NCBI GenBank assembly: GCA_945901145.1 | Contig: CAMDJY010000092.1 | Span: forward strand, 1-6,514 | Source of the DNA: Legionella genomosp. 1 | GTDB lineage: Bacteria; Pseudomonadota; Gammaproteobacteria; Legionellales; Legionellaceae | DNA: 6,514 nucleotides | Reading direction: 5' to 3' | Part shown: positions 1 to 6,223 of the stretch, piece by piece | Position numbering within the stretch: position 1 is the stretch's first letter | Layout: each line of letters opens with the position of its first letter | Made by a program: the position numbers and the translations under genes | Notes under the pieces: model-generated | What the model saw: only the letters and a program-made list of their open reading frames with translations | Told to the model about the DNA's origin: nothing | Database searches by the model: none

Positions 1-272
1 GGCCATTTTCTAGCGGTATGAATAATTCGAACCACGTATAAGACGTCTTGTTGTATTTGATAAATAATAATCAAAGGTGTTCCGCTGACAACCAGTTCTT
101 TAGTATTGGGAACGCGTCCTGTACGGCCCATGCTTGGGAATGTGGCAATATTTTCAATGGCTTCTATAACGCGTTTAACAACTGCAAGTGCTGCATTGGG
201 TTTGTCTTGACCGATATAGTCTTTAACGGATTGCAAATCTTGAAATGCAAGCTTGGTTATTTTGATATTCAA
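1..272 (-). CDS. RelE/ParE-family toxin of a type II toxin-antitoxin pair (runs off the left edge)
   Basis: My translation from 272 to the edge gives 90 residues of a RelE/ParE-fold protein. It shows an N-terminal beta strand (NIKITKLAF), a helical pair (about 11-43), then the conserved stretch FPSMGRTGRVPNTKELVV (45-62) with Arg50 and Arg53. A hydrophobic strand pair follows (TPLIIIYQI, DVLYVVRIIH), ending IIHTARKW at the window edge. Relatives are about 95-100 residues, so only a few are missing. The start must be TTG at 272 or later, because an in-frame TGA lies directly upstream (275-273) and the first in-frame ATG is at residue 48. A GGGG stretch at 284-281 could serve as Shine-Dalgarno. 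The start overlaps the antitoxin stop by 4 bp, implying translational coupling. RelE members cleave mRNA on the ribosome and ParE members poison gyrase; the sequence does not let me choose. Confidence 0.85.
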   Translation of the reverse strand, partial: MNIKITKLAFQDLQSVKDYIGQDKPNAALAVVKRVIEAIENIATFPSMGRTGRVPNTKELVVSGTPLIIIYQIQQDVLYVVRIIHTARKW

Positions 273-508
273 TCAAGTGACCCCAAATTTTTTTTGACAT
301 CTATAAAATCAATGACATCGCCTTGATTAATTTCTTTCAATCCACTTTGTATAGCCTGAACTTGCCATTCATGAATATCTAAATATTCTTCAATAGCTTC
401 AGCTGCTAAATAAGATTTCGAGCGATCAACTGATGCAGCTAAGTTTTCTAAACGCTGTGCTATAGACGTAGGAACTCGAACTGAAATAAGAGCAGATGGG
501 GCAGCCAT
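269..508 (-). CDS. CopG-type ribbon-helix-helix antitoxin
   Basis: This 79-residue protein has the N-terminal strand and two helices of a ribbon-helix-helix DNA-binding dimer. SVRVPTSIAQRLENLA (about 9-24) is the DNA-contacting strand plus first helix, and DRSKSYLAAEAIEEYLD (about 28-44) is the second helix. The remainder (EWQVQAIQSGLKEINQGDVIDF and on) matches the usual toxin-binding tail of antitoxins paired with RelE/ParE toxins. I start at ATG 508 because AAGGTG lies at 517-512 with suitable spacing. An in-frame GTG at 514 would add two residues but would fall inside that Shine-Dalgarno. The gene precedes its toxin with a 4-bp overlap, the standard antitoxin-first order. Family knowledge suggests the dimer neutralises the toxin and represses its own promoter; the palindromes upstream fit that. 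Confidence 0.88.
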   Translation of the reverse strand: MAAPSALISVRVPTSIAQRLENLAASVDRSKSYLAAEAIEEYLDIHEWQVQAIQSGLKEINQGDVIDFIDVKKNLGSLD

Positions 509-517
509 AATCACCTT

Positions 518-574
518 AATGTATACATTGTAATGAAAAATAAATTATATGTATATAATAGCATCTTTTATACA
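518..574. promoter_or_regulatory. Candidate antitoxin operator: TGTATA half-site cluster
   Basis: AATGTATACATT (518-529) is a perfect 12-bp palindrome touching the antitoxin Shine-Dalgarno. Further half-sites are TGTATA at 550-555, within a near-palindromic ATATGTATATAA stretch, and TATACA at 569-574. Ribbon-helix-helix antitoxins usually bind clustered short palindromes over their own promoter, so this is the likely autoregulatory operator. The AT-rich background makes single half-sites weak evidence; the perfect palindrome and the clustering carry the call. Confidence 0.5.
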
Positions 575-582
575 TCATGCAA
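555..582 (-). promoter_or_regulatory. Candidate sigma-70 promoter for the toxin-antitoxin pair
   Basis: On the minus strand TTGCAT (582-577) and TATTAT (560-555) are separated by 16 bp and would start transcription near 548, about 40 bp before the antitoxin ATG. The half-sites proposed as operator overlap and flank it. Another possible -10, TATAAT at 549-544, has no -35 at proper distance. AT-rich sequence gives many such matches, so confidence is modest. Confidence 0.35.
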
Positions 583-767
583 GTAAGATAGATAACGTAC
601 CGTATCCATCTCACTTTCTATTTTAATGATTTTTTCGTAAGTCCTAGCCATGTCAAATTTGTCATGACTACTTAATCTATAGAAACCATCACCAGTATTT
701 TTCAGTTTCAGGTTCGTGGACGCTCATCTCGACAAATCCATTTTGGGGGTTTCTTGCTACGTGCTTT
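583..767. other. Intergenic stretch with no recognisable gene
   Basis: Both strands are broken by frequent stops, and the longest start-to-stop stretches I read by hand are about 15 codons. It contains an 8-bp palindrome GTCATGAC (661-668) beside a short direct repeat TGTCA/TGTCA, but nothing I can assign to an RNA or protein gene. Together with the flanking operator and repeats it forms the roughly 330-bp gap between the toxin-antitoxin pair and the peptide operon. I see no intrinsic terminator for the transporter gene that ends at 842. Confidence 0.5.
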
Positions 768-800
768 CTGGGTTGCTTCGTCGCTACGCTTGCAATGACG
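768..800 (-). repeat. Dispersed GTCATTGC...GCGACGAAGCAA repeat
   Basis: Read on the minus strand this is CGTCATTGCAAGCGTAGC followed by GACGAAGCAACCCAG. From memory it matches a repeat scattered through the intergenic regions of many bacterial genomes, consensus roughly GTCATTGCGAGGAGC then GWAGCGACGAAGCAATCC, here with a short deletion in the middle. Its position directly after the transporter stop, outside any gene, is typical. The role of such elements is unclear; they may be non-autonomous mobile or REP-like sequences. Confidence 0.6.
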
Positions 801-811
801 GCGGAAAAAAA

Positions 812-828
812 GCTCCTCGAAAATGACG
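812..828 (-). repeat. Partial second copy of the dispersed repeat
   Basis: The minus strand reads CGTCATTTTCGAGGAGC, which matches the first half of the same consensus (CGTCATTGCGAGGAGC) with a small change, and is then replaced by a T run at 811-805. It lies 11 bp from the longer copy in the same orientation, so the two look like a decayed tandem or a copy split by rearrangement. Confidence 0.4.
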
Positions 829-841
829 ACGGCAAGGATAA

Positions 842-2956
842 TCACGGTGCCCTCCCGCTTGAAAATAAATCAACCACACGATCCGCCATGCGGATGGTCT
901 CTTCGCGGTGGGCGACGATGACTTGTGTGATGTTTAGTTGAGCTAATGCTTGATTCATGCGTTGTTCGTTTTCTTGGTCTAGATGACTGGTGGCCTCGTC
1001 TAAAAATAAAATCTTTGGCTTTTTGTATAACGCGCGGGCGAGTAATACTCTTTGCTTTTGACCGCCTGATAAACTCGACCCCATGTCGCCTACGCGCGTT
1101 TGATAACCCATAGGGAATTGGACAATGGTCTCATGAATACAGGCTAACTGCGCGACCGTATATACCCACTCCCAATTCACCTCATCATCAAAAAAAGTAA
1201 TATTGTCAACAAGCGAACCACTGAATAAGGCATCTTCTTGCATCACCGCTGCCGTCAGTAAACGATATTGTTTATAGCCAAATTGCTGCAAAGGCATCCC
1301 ATCAATTAAAATCTCCCCGTGCGTTGGCATCAATAAACCCATCATCAACTTTAACAACGTTGACTTCCCACGCCCAGATGCACCAATGATGGCCACTTTT
1401 TCTCCAGGCTGAATGCTTAAATCAATCCCTTGAAAAATCATCGGCGACATCGCGTCATATTGAAACGCGACGTTTTGTAACACCAATTCGCCGCGTATAT
1501 TTTGATGATCAACTGCCTGAGGGCTGATAGGAGGCACATCGACAAACTCCGGTGCCTCTGAGACAATATCGTTCAAACGGTCTAATTGAATTGTAATCAG
1601 CTGATAATCAAACCAATGCTGAATAAACGAAGACGACTTGCTGACCAGTAATTGTCGATACGCCAAAAAAGCAAATAGCATACCCAAAGATAATTCATGA
1701 TTCACAACAAATAACGCCCCAATACAAACCACGCCAATATACTCAAGATTAAGTAGTAAATGACCCATGCCCTGATACAGCACGTGCATACGCTCAACCC
1801 GAATATCACTGTTTAATGCATCGATGAATTGATTTCCCCAAACTTTAAGCTGCGCCTGTTCTTTTAAAAAAGCTTTGATTGGTAAAATAGCTTGTAAAGA
1901 CTCTAAAAATATACTCGCAACCTGCGCGTGTCGATGCGTTGACTCTGTCATTTGTGCTTTTAACATGCGAAATGATAAATAACGAGCGCCAATGTACACT
2001 CCCAAAATCAATATCACGATACTGGTTAATACCCGACTATAAACTAACATCACGCTAAGATTTAAAATCATCATCACGCCGTCCAAGATCATCGTGACTA
2101 AATCGACACCTACCTTGCGCTGAATTTCATGAATAGAATTGATTTTTGATTGTAAATCGCCTTTATTGCGTGCCATAAAAAAATGCAAGGGCAACTGGAA
2201 CAAATGCCGCATCACCGATGTTGTAAATTTCTCAGTCAAATGCATTCTGAGATACAGCACCATATTGCCGCGAATCAACTCAGAACAAGCTTGCATACCG
2301 ACTAAAATCATAAAACCAATCGTCAGCATCGGTAAATTATGATGATCACTAGAGCTCACTACTTGATCAGTCACATACTGCATAAACAAAGGACTGGCTA
2401 AATTTAAGCACTCAATGGATAAGGATAAGAGTAATAAACAGCTGATGAAGGATTTGACACCCCCTATTAGTTTGACTAAATCAACTAATGTTAATTTTGA
2501 GCGCGATTTTATCATTTTAAAATTTACGGATTTTTCAACCTCAAGCACAATCCCTGTGTATGCTTTTGAAACCTCCGGCCAAGTCAAATGACGAATGCCG
2601 ATGGCTGGATCATGAATCGTCACTCGGTGTCTACCGACTTTTTTTAACACCACAAAATGATTCATATTCCAATGTAAAATTGCCGGAGATTTTACAAAAT
2701 AAAGCTCTTCTAATGCCACTCGCAGCGCACGTGACTCAAATCCGAGATGATCAAATAACTCCATCATATCGCGTAAATTCACGCCTTTTAATGACGGTTT
2801 GGCGATCTTTCTTAAGCCTGCCAGATCAAGCTGATGACCAAAAAATTGACTAATCATGGCGATGCATGCGTGCCCGCATTCAGCCACTTCATCTTGCAAA
2901 ATACAGGGCAACCGCGGCCGTCGATGAAATAATAATTTTTTTACCAAAGAAGTCAT
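842..2956 (-). CDS. C39 peptidase-containing ABC transporter (PCAT), CvaB/RaxB-like
   Basis: This 704-residue protein has the full three-part layout of bacteriocin and peptide exporters that also cut the leader. The N-terminal C39 peptidase (about 15-140) has the oxyanion Gln21 in QDEVAECGHAC, catalytic Cys27, His100 (HFVVL) and Asp116 (DPAIG), so it should be active on double-glycine leaders. A membrane domain (about 160-450) follows. The ATPase (about 490-700) has Walker A GASGRGKST (525-533), Q-loop Gln573, signature LSGGQ (629-633), Walker B ILFLDEAT (649-656) and H-loop His683. The HREETI form of the H-loop region is like colicin V-type exporters. ATG 2956 is preceded by AGGAG at 2969-2965 and overlaps the adaptor stop as ATGA, so the two are translationally coupled. 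It would act in the inner membrane on the precursor encoded at 6415-6224. It is the last gene of the operon. Confidence 0.95.
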   Translation of the reverse strand: MTSLVKKLLFHRRPRLPCILQDEVAECGHACIAMISQFFGHQLDLAGLRKIAKPSLKGVNLRDMMELFDHLGFESRALRVALEELYFVKSPAILHWNMNHFVVLKKVGRHRVTIHDPAIGIRHLTWPEVSKAYTGIVLEVEKSVNFKMIKSRSKLTLVDLVKLIGGVKSFISCLLLLSLSIECLNLASPLFMQYVTDQVVSSSDHHNLPMLTIGFMILVGMQACSELIRGNMVLYLRMHLTEKFTTSVMRHLFQLPLHFFMARNKGDLQSKINSIHEIQRKVGVDLVTMILDGVMMILNLSVMLVYSRVLTSIVILILGVYIGARYLSFRMLKAQMTESTHRHAQVASIFLESLQAILPIKAFLKEQAQLKVWGNQFIDALNSDIRVERMHVLYQGMGHLLLNLEYIGVVCIGALFVVNHELSLGMLFAFLAYRQLLVSKSSSFIQHWFDYQLITIQLDRLNDIVSEAPEFVDVPPISPQAVDHQNIRGELVLQNVAFQYDAMSPMIFQGIDLSIQPGEKVAIIGASGRGKSTLLKLMMGLLMPTHGEILIDGMPLQQFGYKQYRLLTAAVMQEDALFSGSLVDNITFFDDEVNWEWVYTVAQLACIHETIVQFPMGYQTRVGDMGSSLSGGQKQRVLLARALYKKPKILFLDEATSHLDQENEQRMNQALAQLNITQVIVAHREETIRMADRVVDLFSSGRAP

Positions 2957-3963
2957 ACGACTGACTCCTGCATCGCACTCAACAATGGATCAAAAATCCA
3001 CTGCCAAACTCTGCGCTTAGCCCCTATCACAGTCGCTGAAAGGGTCATCCCTTGCTGGATAAAATGCCGTTTACCATAGATTAAAACATAGGGCTTATCT
3101 AAAGTTGCTTGAACTTTATAATAAGGCTGTTTGATTAAAATGGGCTTATTTTCATCTTGGTCCGTGAGCACCGTTTTACCAATTGAGCGAATCACGCCGC
3201 GAGCAGTGCCAAAACGTTGATAAGGATAAGCATCATAATGAATCGCAATTTCCTCTTCTGTTTGAATAAACCCGGCTTTGCTCATGGGAATAAATAATTC
3301 AGCAATAAAACCTGTATTTTTTGGCAAAATATTCATCAATGGCTTGTCTGCACTGGTTTGCTGGCCTGGATGCACCATCAAGTTAGCAATCACCCCTGCG
3401 ATCGGTGCGCGCACCACATAACTTCGCGCGTGCTTTTCACGCAATAACTCCATATCCAGCTGGTGCTTTTGGGCGTCTAGAGCCTGAATTTCATCACGCT
3501 TGCCGTCATACAGCGACGTTGAAATATATTTTTTTCTAAGCAATGGTTCCAGCCGTTTGAGATAAGCGCGTTTATAAGTCAGCGCTTGTTCTATCATATT
3601 GATTCTTTTTTGTATTTTCTTTTGTATTTTCTTTTGTAAAGCTAAGGCAAGTTGTTGTGTATCCACCAGAAATAAAGGTTCTCCTAATTTAACTGGTGCC
3701 CCCTGGTGAACATATGATTTCCTAATAATACCAGGTTGTTTTGCATAGACTTGCGTCACCCCATCGGTTGCATTAATAAAACCCACCACGGTGCATTTTT
3801 CAGAAAATTCGGCAAAGATAATAAACATTATCAGACAAAACGTTAATAAACCAAAGCCTACAGTCGCCCCAATATAAAGACGTGGCGTATTCATGAAAAC
3901 CCGACCTAAGTGCTCTTGCTTAACATGCAACACTTCAGGTCTGAACAACGAGGCGTTGGTCAT
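2953..3963 (-). CDS. HlyD-family periplasmic adaptor (membrane fusion protein), CvaA/RaxA-like
   Basis: This 336-residue adaptor would link the C39 exporter to an outer-membrane TolC channel. Numbered from ATG 3963, it has a cytoplasmic tail with LFRPEVLHVKQ, one transmembrane helix (about 29-53) and a first lipoyl half (about 78-101, GIIRKSYVHQGAPVKLGEPLFLVD region). A helical hairpin of about 105-180 follows, then a second lipoyl half (about 182-214, YVVRAPIAGVIANL). A beta-barrel domain comes next, then the usual end GMTLSATVIGAKRRVW with a short hydrophobic tail. An in-frame TTG at 3975 would extend it by four residues into the upstream gene; I prefer the ATG, although neither has a strong Shine-Dalgarno, suggesting coupling to the gene that stops at 3968. 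No TolC gene is in the window. The hairpin contains a short tandem duplication, described separately. Confidence 0.93.
   Translation of the reverse strand: MTNASLFRPEVLHVKQEHLGRVFMNTPRLYIGATVGFGLLTFCLIMFIIFAEFSEKCTVVGFINATDGVTQVYAKQPGIIRKSYVHQGAPVKLGEPLFLVDTQQLALALQKKIQKKIQKRINMIEQALTYKRAYLKRLEPLLRKKYISTSLYDGKRDEIQALDAQKHQLDMELLREKHARSYVVRAPIAGVIANLMVHPGQQTSADKPLMNILPKNTGFIAELFIPMSKAGFIQTEEEIAIHYDAYPYQRFGTARGVIRSIGKTVLTDQDENKPILIKQPYYKVQATLDKPYVLIYGKRHFIQQGMTLSATVIGAKRRVWQWIFDPLLSAMQESVV
3608..3638 (-). repeat. In-frame 12-bp tandem repeat inside the adaptor gene
   Basis: The plus-strand unit TTTTGTATTTTC occurs twice in full (3608-3631) and then as TTTTGTA. In the adaptor it encodes KKIQ-KKIQ-K at about residues 111-119, early in the helical hairpin. 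Because the unit is a multiple of three, gain or loss of a copy would lengthen or shorten the helix by four residues without a frameshift. Confidence 0.85.
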
Positions 3964-3967
3964 AAAC

Positions 3968-5020
3968 TTATACAACAGACTTTTTAGACTTTTTAAACCA
4001 ACTTTGCCATGCTTCTATATTGTTGCCGAAATCTTGACCGCTGATTTCTTTCAAAATATTGTAAGCAATATCATGATGGTCGGGTTGTTTCATCGCTAAA
4101 ATTGCTAACAATGGCTCTTGTCCATATTGAATTAAATATTGCTTGACTAATTTTGACTTAGCCGTTGCTGACAAAACAAACAAAGACTTATTTCTGTCAG
4201 TCAATGAAGGAGAATCCAAAAGCGTCAAAAAAGGCTTTGGATCAATGTCAATGATCTCAGCCTTTGCTGAAGTCATCGCAATCACACGAATAACATTATT
4301 GCGTACCTCCTCATCAGGATCATTGAGATGCGGTAATAATATCGAAATAATTTCATGTGGATTTTTAAAATGTCCGACATAAAATACTGCAGCAGCTCGG
4401 CGCTCTGGATCTGGATCAGTATTCATCGTATTTAGTATCAAAGTTTTTTGTTGTTGGGCGGCCTCATTAAAAATTTCTAGATAAGGTTTTAATTTCGGGT
4501 GATGAAATCCCATGGAACAGTGATAAACCGGGCAATCTTCAGATGTTTTTTTTAATTCATCAGCTAAAAAAAGCTCCATACCGATAAGACTATATTCATC
4601 CATTTTATCGATGATGTCATGCTTTTTCGGATAGTTTTTTCGAGGATGCAATTTATTTTTGATAAAATGTAATCTGTCTTTTTGCTTGTCAGTCACAACA
4701 TCAAGCGTCACACAATAATCATTGCCCGCATAATAAACAGCTTCTGGCCAGGCATACACATAATGTTCTTGCTGTTTTATTTCATCGAGCGTTTTTGCTA
4801 ATTTTTTATGCAATTGTTCGGCTTGTTTCGATTCGAAAAATCCAGAAGGATCTTTAGTCTTCCCTTGATGTATCTCTTCGAAGATATTCGCAATCCGTTT
4901 GCCATAACGCTGAAGAATCTTTTGAGATTCTTCAGCACTGACACCATAAACATCCAGATCATGAGCCGCATTTACATGCAATGAAAACAGCAAACACCCT
5001 AAAATTAAACAGTAGTTCAT
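3968..5020 (-). CDS. Secreted HEAT-repeat protein of unknown function in the peptide operon
   Basis: This 350-residue protein begins with a clear Sec signal peptide (MNYCLILGCLLFSLHVNA), with cleavage likely near residue 18 or 19, so the mature protein should be periplasmic or outside the cell. Residues about 20-190 form a mostly charged region I do not recognise, with Cys103 and a CPVYHC motif (163-168) that could form a disulfide. Residues about 190-345 carry HEAT-like helical pairs with the typical DPDPERRAAAVFYVGH and DPDEEVRNNVIRVIA turns. The end ISGQDFGNNIEAWQSWF resembles the last unit of other exported HEAT proteins. ATG 5020 has AAGGA at 5030-5026 and follows the ligase stop by 8 bp. 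HEAT folds bind proteins or peptides, so an immunity, chaperone or export-accessory role is possible. Nothing in the sequence shows catalysis. Confidence 0.85.
   Translation of the reverse strand: MNYCLILGCLLFSLHVNAAHDLDVYGVSAEESQKILQRYGKRIANIFEEIHQGKTKDPSGFFESKQAEQLHKKLAKTLDEIKQQEHYVYAWPEAVYYAGNDYCVTLDVVTDKQKDRLHFIKNKLHPRKNYPKKHDIIDKMDEYSLIGMELFLADELKKTSEDCPVYHCSMGFHHPKLKPYLEIFNEAAQQQKTLILNTMNTDPDPERRAAAVFYVGHFKNPHEIISILLPHLNDPDEEVRNNVIRVIAMTSAKAEIIDIDPKPFLTLLDSPSLTDRNKSLFVLSATAKSKLVKQYLIQYGQEPLLAILAMKQPDHHDIAYNILKEISGQDFGNNIEAWQSWFKKSKKSVV
3977..3994 (-). repeat. 9-bp tandem duplication at the end of the HEAT protein gene
   Basis: AGACTTTTT is repeated perfectly back to back on the plus strand. 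In the HEAT-repeat protein gene it encodes KKS-KKS just before the final Val-Val, giving a basic C-terminal tail. The duplication is in frame. Confidence 0.85.
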
Positions 5021-5028
5021 AAAAATCC

Positions 5029-6135
5029 TTAATTAAGATGAGATGGCGCTCGATTCAAGTCAACATGACGCTGTCTATTGGCTGTAAAAATAGGTTCAAC
5101 CTGATTCCAATATTGCGTAATGCGATGCTCTCGCTGTTTGCCTTCTAACGATGAATCCACCCCCTGATTTGTCAAAAACTGAACAAACAAATCAAGCATA
5201 GGAAACACAGGATTATATTCCTCAATCCACAAGAACTGACCTTGCTCATTGACTTCAAGAAAAATATATTCATCATCAGGCGTCACAATAAAATCAAACG
5301 TTCCAAACACAATACCAATTCGGTACATAAATGCACGAATTTGCTCTTGTAATACCTGCGGCAATTCGTATGGCTCTATTGCTAAAGTCCCCTCACGAAT
5401 AGCACGCCAATCCACTTGACCGTCTGCATGTACTTGCGAATCTAATTTTGCTGCAACGATATGTCTGCCAAAACAGGTGATGCGTAGTTCATACTTCTTT
5501 TTTACTTCTTTTTGAAAAATACCAGGCGTTCTTTGTAAAGATTGATTTGTAGGTAAATCAACGAATCCTAAACGCGCGGTATAGGCAATTTTGACACAAT
5601 CTTTTTCAAACCAAAAATTCGAACACAGCGGTTTATAGATTACACCTTCATGCTCATAATTTAAAAGAAAATAACGAATTTCTTTTGGATCATTAGAACA
5701 TAATGTCATCGGCACTTTCATACCACATTCCTGTGCAATTTTTAATTGTAATAATTTAAAATTGGCACGGTTTGCAGCTTCTTTTGAATTTACCCACCAA
5801 GCATGAGACGCAAATGTATGAGTAAACGATTCATAAAATAATACATTTTCACGCGTTACAAAACGATAATCATCAGGATGGACATACTCCTCTGGAATAT
5901 AAGGTTTACGCGCGCGTCGCCACCAAACGACATCATAATCATTTTCAACAATTGCATGATACTGGTCTTCACTGCGCCAACGGTAACGATCAGCATCAAC
6001 ATAAATTGAATTTTTCAATGAGGTGGGTTGATCTGCTGTAAACATCAACGTCACATCATGTTCCATTGTTTCTAAAGCAAGTTTCACCAAAATAGCATGC
6101 GCATCATCTGGTTCGGTTGGAATTAAAAATTTCAC
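5029..6135 (-). CDS. MvdD-like ATP-grasp ribosomal peptide ligase (graspetide macrocyclase)
   Basis: This 368-residue ligase would activate Asp/Glu side chains of the precursor as acyl phosphates with ATP and join them to Ser, Thr or Lys side chains, making ester or amide rings. Numbered from GTG 6135, the sequence shows the family pattern. WWRRARKPY (71-79) is followed by the WWVN and NFKLLQLKIAQECG segment (113-138), VPMTLCSND (141-149), the ATP-binding lysine in YKP (167-169), and QKEVKKKYELRITCFG (208-223). The metal site is Asp281 (FGTFDFI) with Glu294 and Asn296 in FLEVNEQGQFLWIEE. GTG 6135 is chosen because AAGGAG (6146-6141) lies 5 bp upstream; ATG 6153 in the same frame has no ribosome binding site and would place that AAGGAG inside the gene. 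It is the only ligase here, and no acetyltransferase accompanies it. Microviridin systems use two ligases, whereas simpler graspetides use one. Confidence 0.9.
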   Translation of the reverse strand: MKFLIPTEPDDAHAILVKLALETMEHDVTLMFTADQPTSLKNSIYVDADRYRWRSEDQYHAIVENDYDVVWWRRARKPYIPEEYVHPDDYRFVTRENVLFYESFTHTFASHAWWVNSKEAANRANFKLLQLKIAQECGMKVPMTLCSNDPKEIRYFLLNYEHEGVIYKPLCSNFWFEKDCVKIAYTARLGFVDLPTNQSLQRTPGIFQKEVKKKYELRITCFGRHIVAAKLDSQVHADGQVDWRAIREGTLAIEPYELPQVLQEQIRAFMYRIGIVFGTFDFIVTPDDEYIFLEVNEQGQFLWIEEYNPVFPMLDLFVQFLTNQGVDSSLEGKQREHRITQYWNQVEPIFTANRQRHVDLNRAPSHLN

Positions 6136-6140
6136 GGGAT

Positions 6141-6146
6141 CTCCTT
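6141..6146 (-). promoter_or_regulatory. Shine-Dalgarno that sets the ligase start at GTG
   Basis: AAGGAG sits 5 bp before GTG 6135 on the minus strand. It decides against the upstream in-frame ATG at 6153, which lacks any purine-rich site. Confidence 0.7.
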
Positions 6147-6160
6147 GTTCCATGAGCCAA

Positions 6161-6187
6161 ACACCGTCTTTTTAGACAAGGCGGTGT
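6161..6187 (-). promoter_or_regulatory. Hairpin between precursor and ligase genes
   Basis: ACACCG (6187-6182, minus strand) pairs with CGGTGT (6166-6161), and TCT/AGA around an AAAA loop can pair within the loop. An alternative pairing is ACACC/GGTGT plus GTCT/AGAC with a 5-nt bulge. It lies between the precursor stop and the ligase start, with no T run after it, so it is not a standard terminator. By analogy with other peptide operons it may protect the precursor mRNA or partly limit read-through, giving more precursor than enzyme. Confidence 0.45.
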
Positions 6188-6223
6188 CATGATTTAATAA
6201 TGATTCAATGAATGTTTGTTTAT

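Noticed and set aside
48..326. Plus-strand reading frame of 92 residues
   Set aside because: It lies opposite the toxin and the end of the antitoxin, is Cys- and Asn-rich, matches no family pattern and has no ribosome binding site; it is a shadow of the toxin gene.
624..671. Small minus-strand open frame in the gap (starting ATG 665)
   Set aside because: It ends after about 15 codons, lacks a clear ribosome binding site and has no recognisable pattern.
805..830. Possible intrinsic terminator after the transporter gene (seven T's on the minus strand)
   Set aside because: No GC-rich stem precedes the T run; the adjacent GAGGAGC has no complementary arm nearby and belongs to the partial repeat.
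583..841. CRISPR array, tRNA or other structured RNA in the gap
   Set aside because: No regularly spaced repeats, no cloverleaf and no riboswitch-like core were seen; only the dispersed repeat copies stand out.
2139..2853. Plus-strand reading frames opposite the transporter
   Set aside because: They are antisense to well-supported domains of the ABC exporter and show no family motifs.
6136..6153. Ligase start at ATG 6153
   Set aside because: No Shine-Dalgarno lies before it, while AAGGAG sits correctly before GTG 6135; family members also begin close to the KFLIPT strand.
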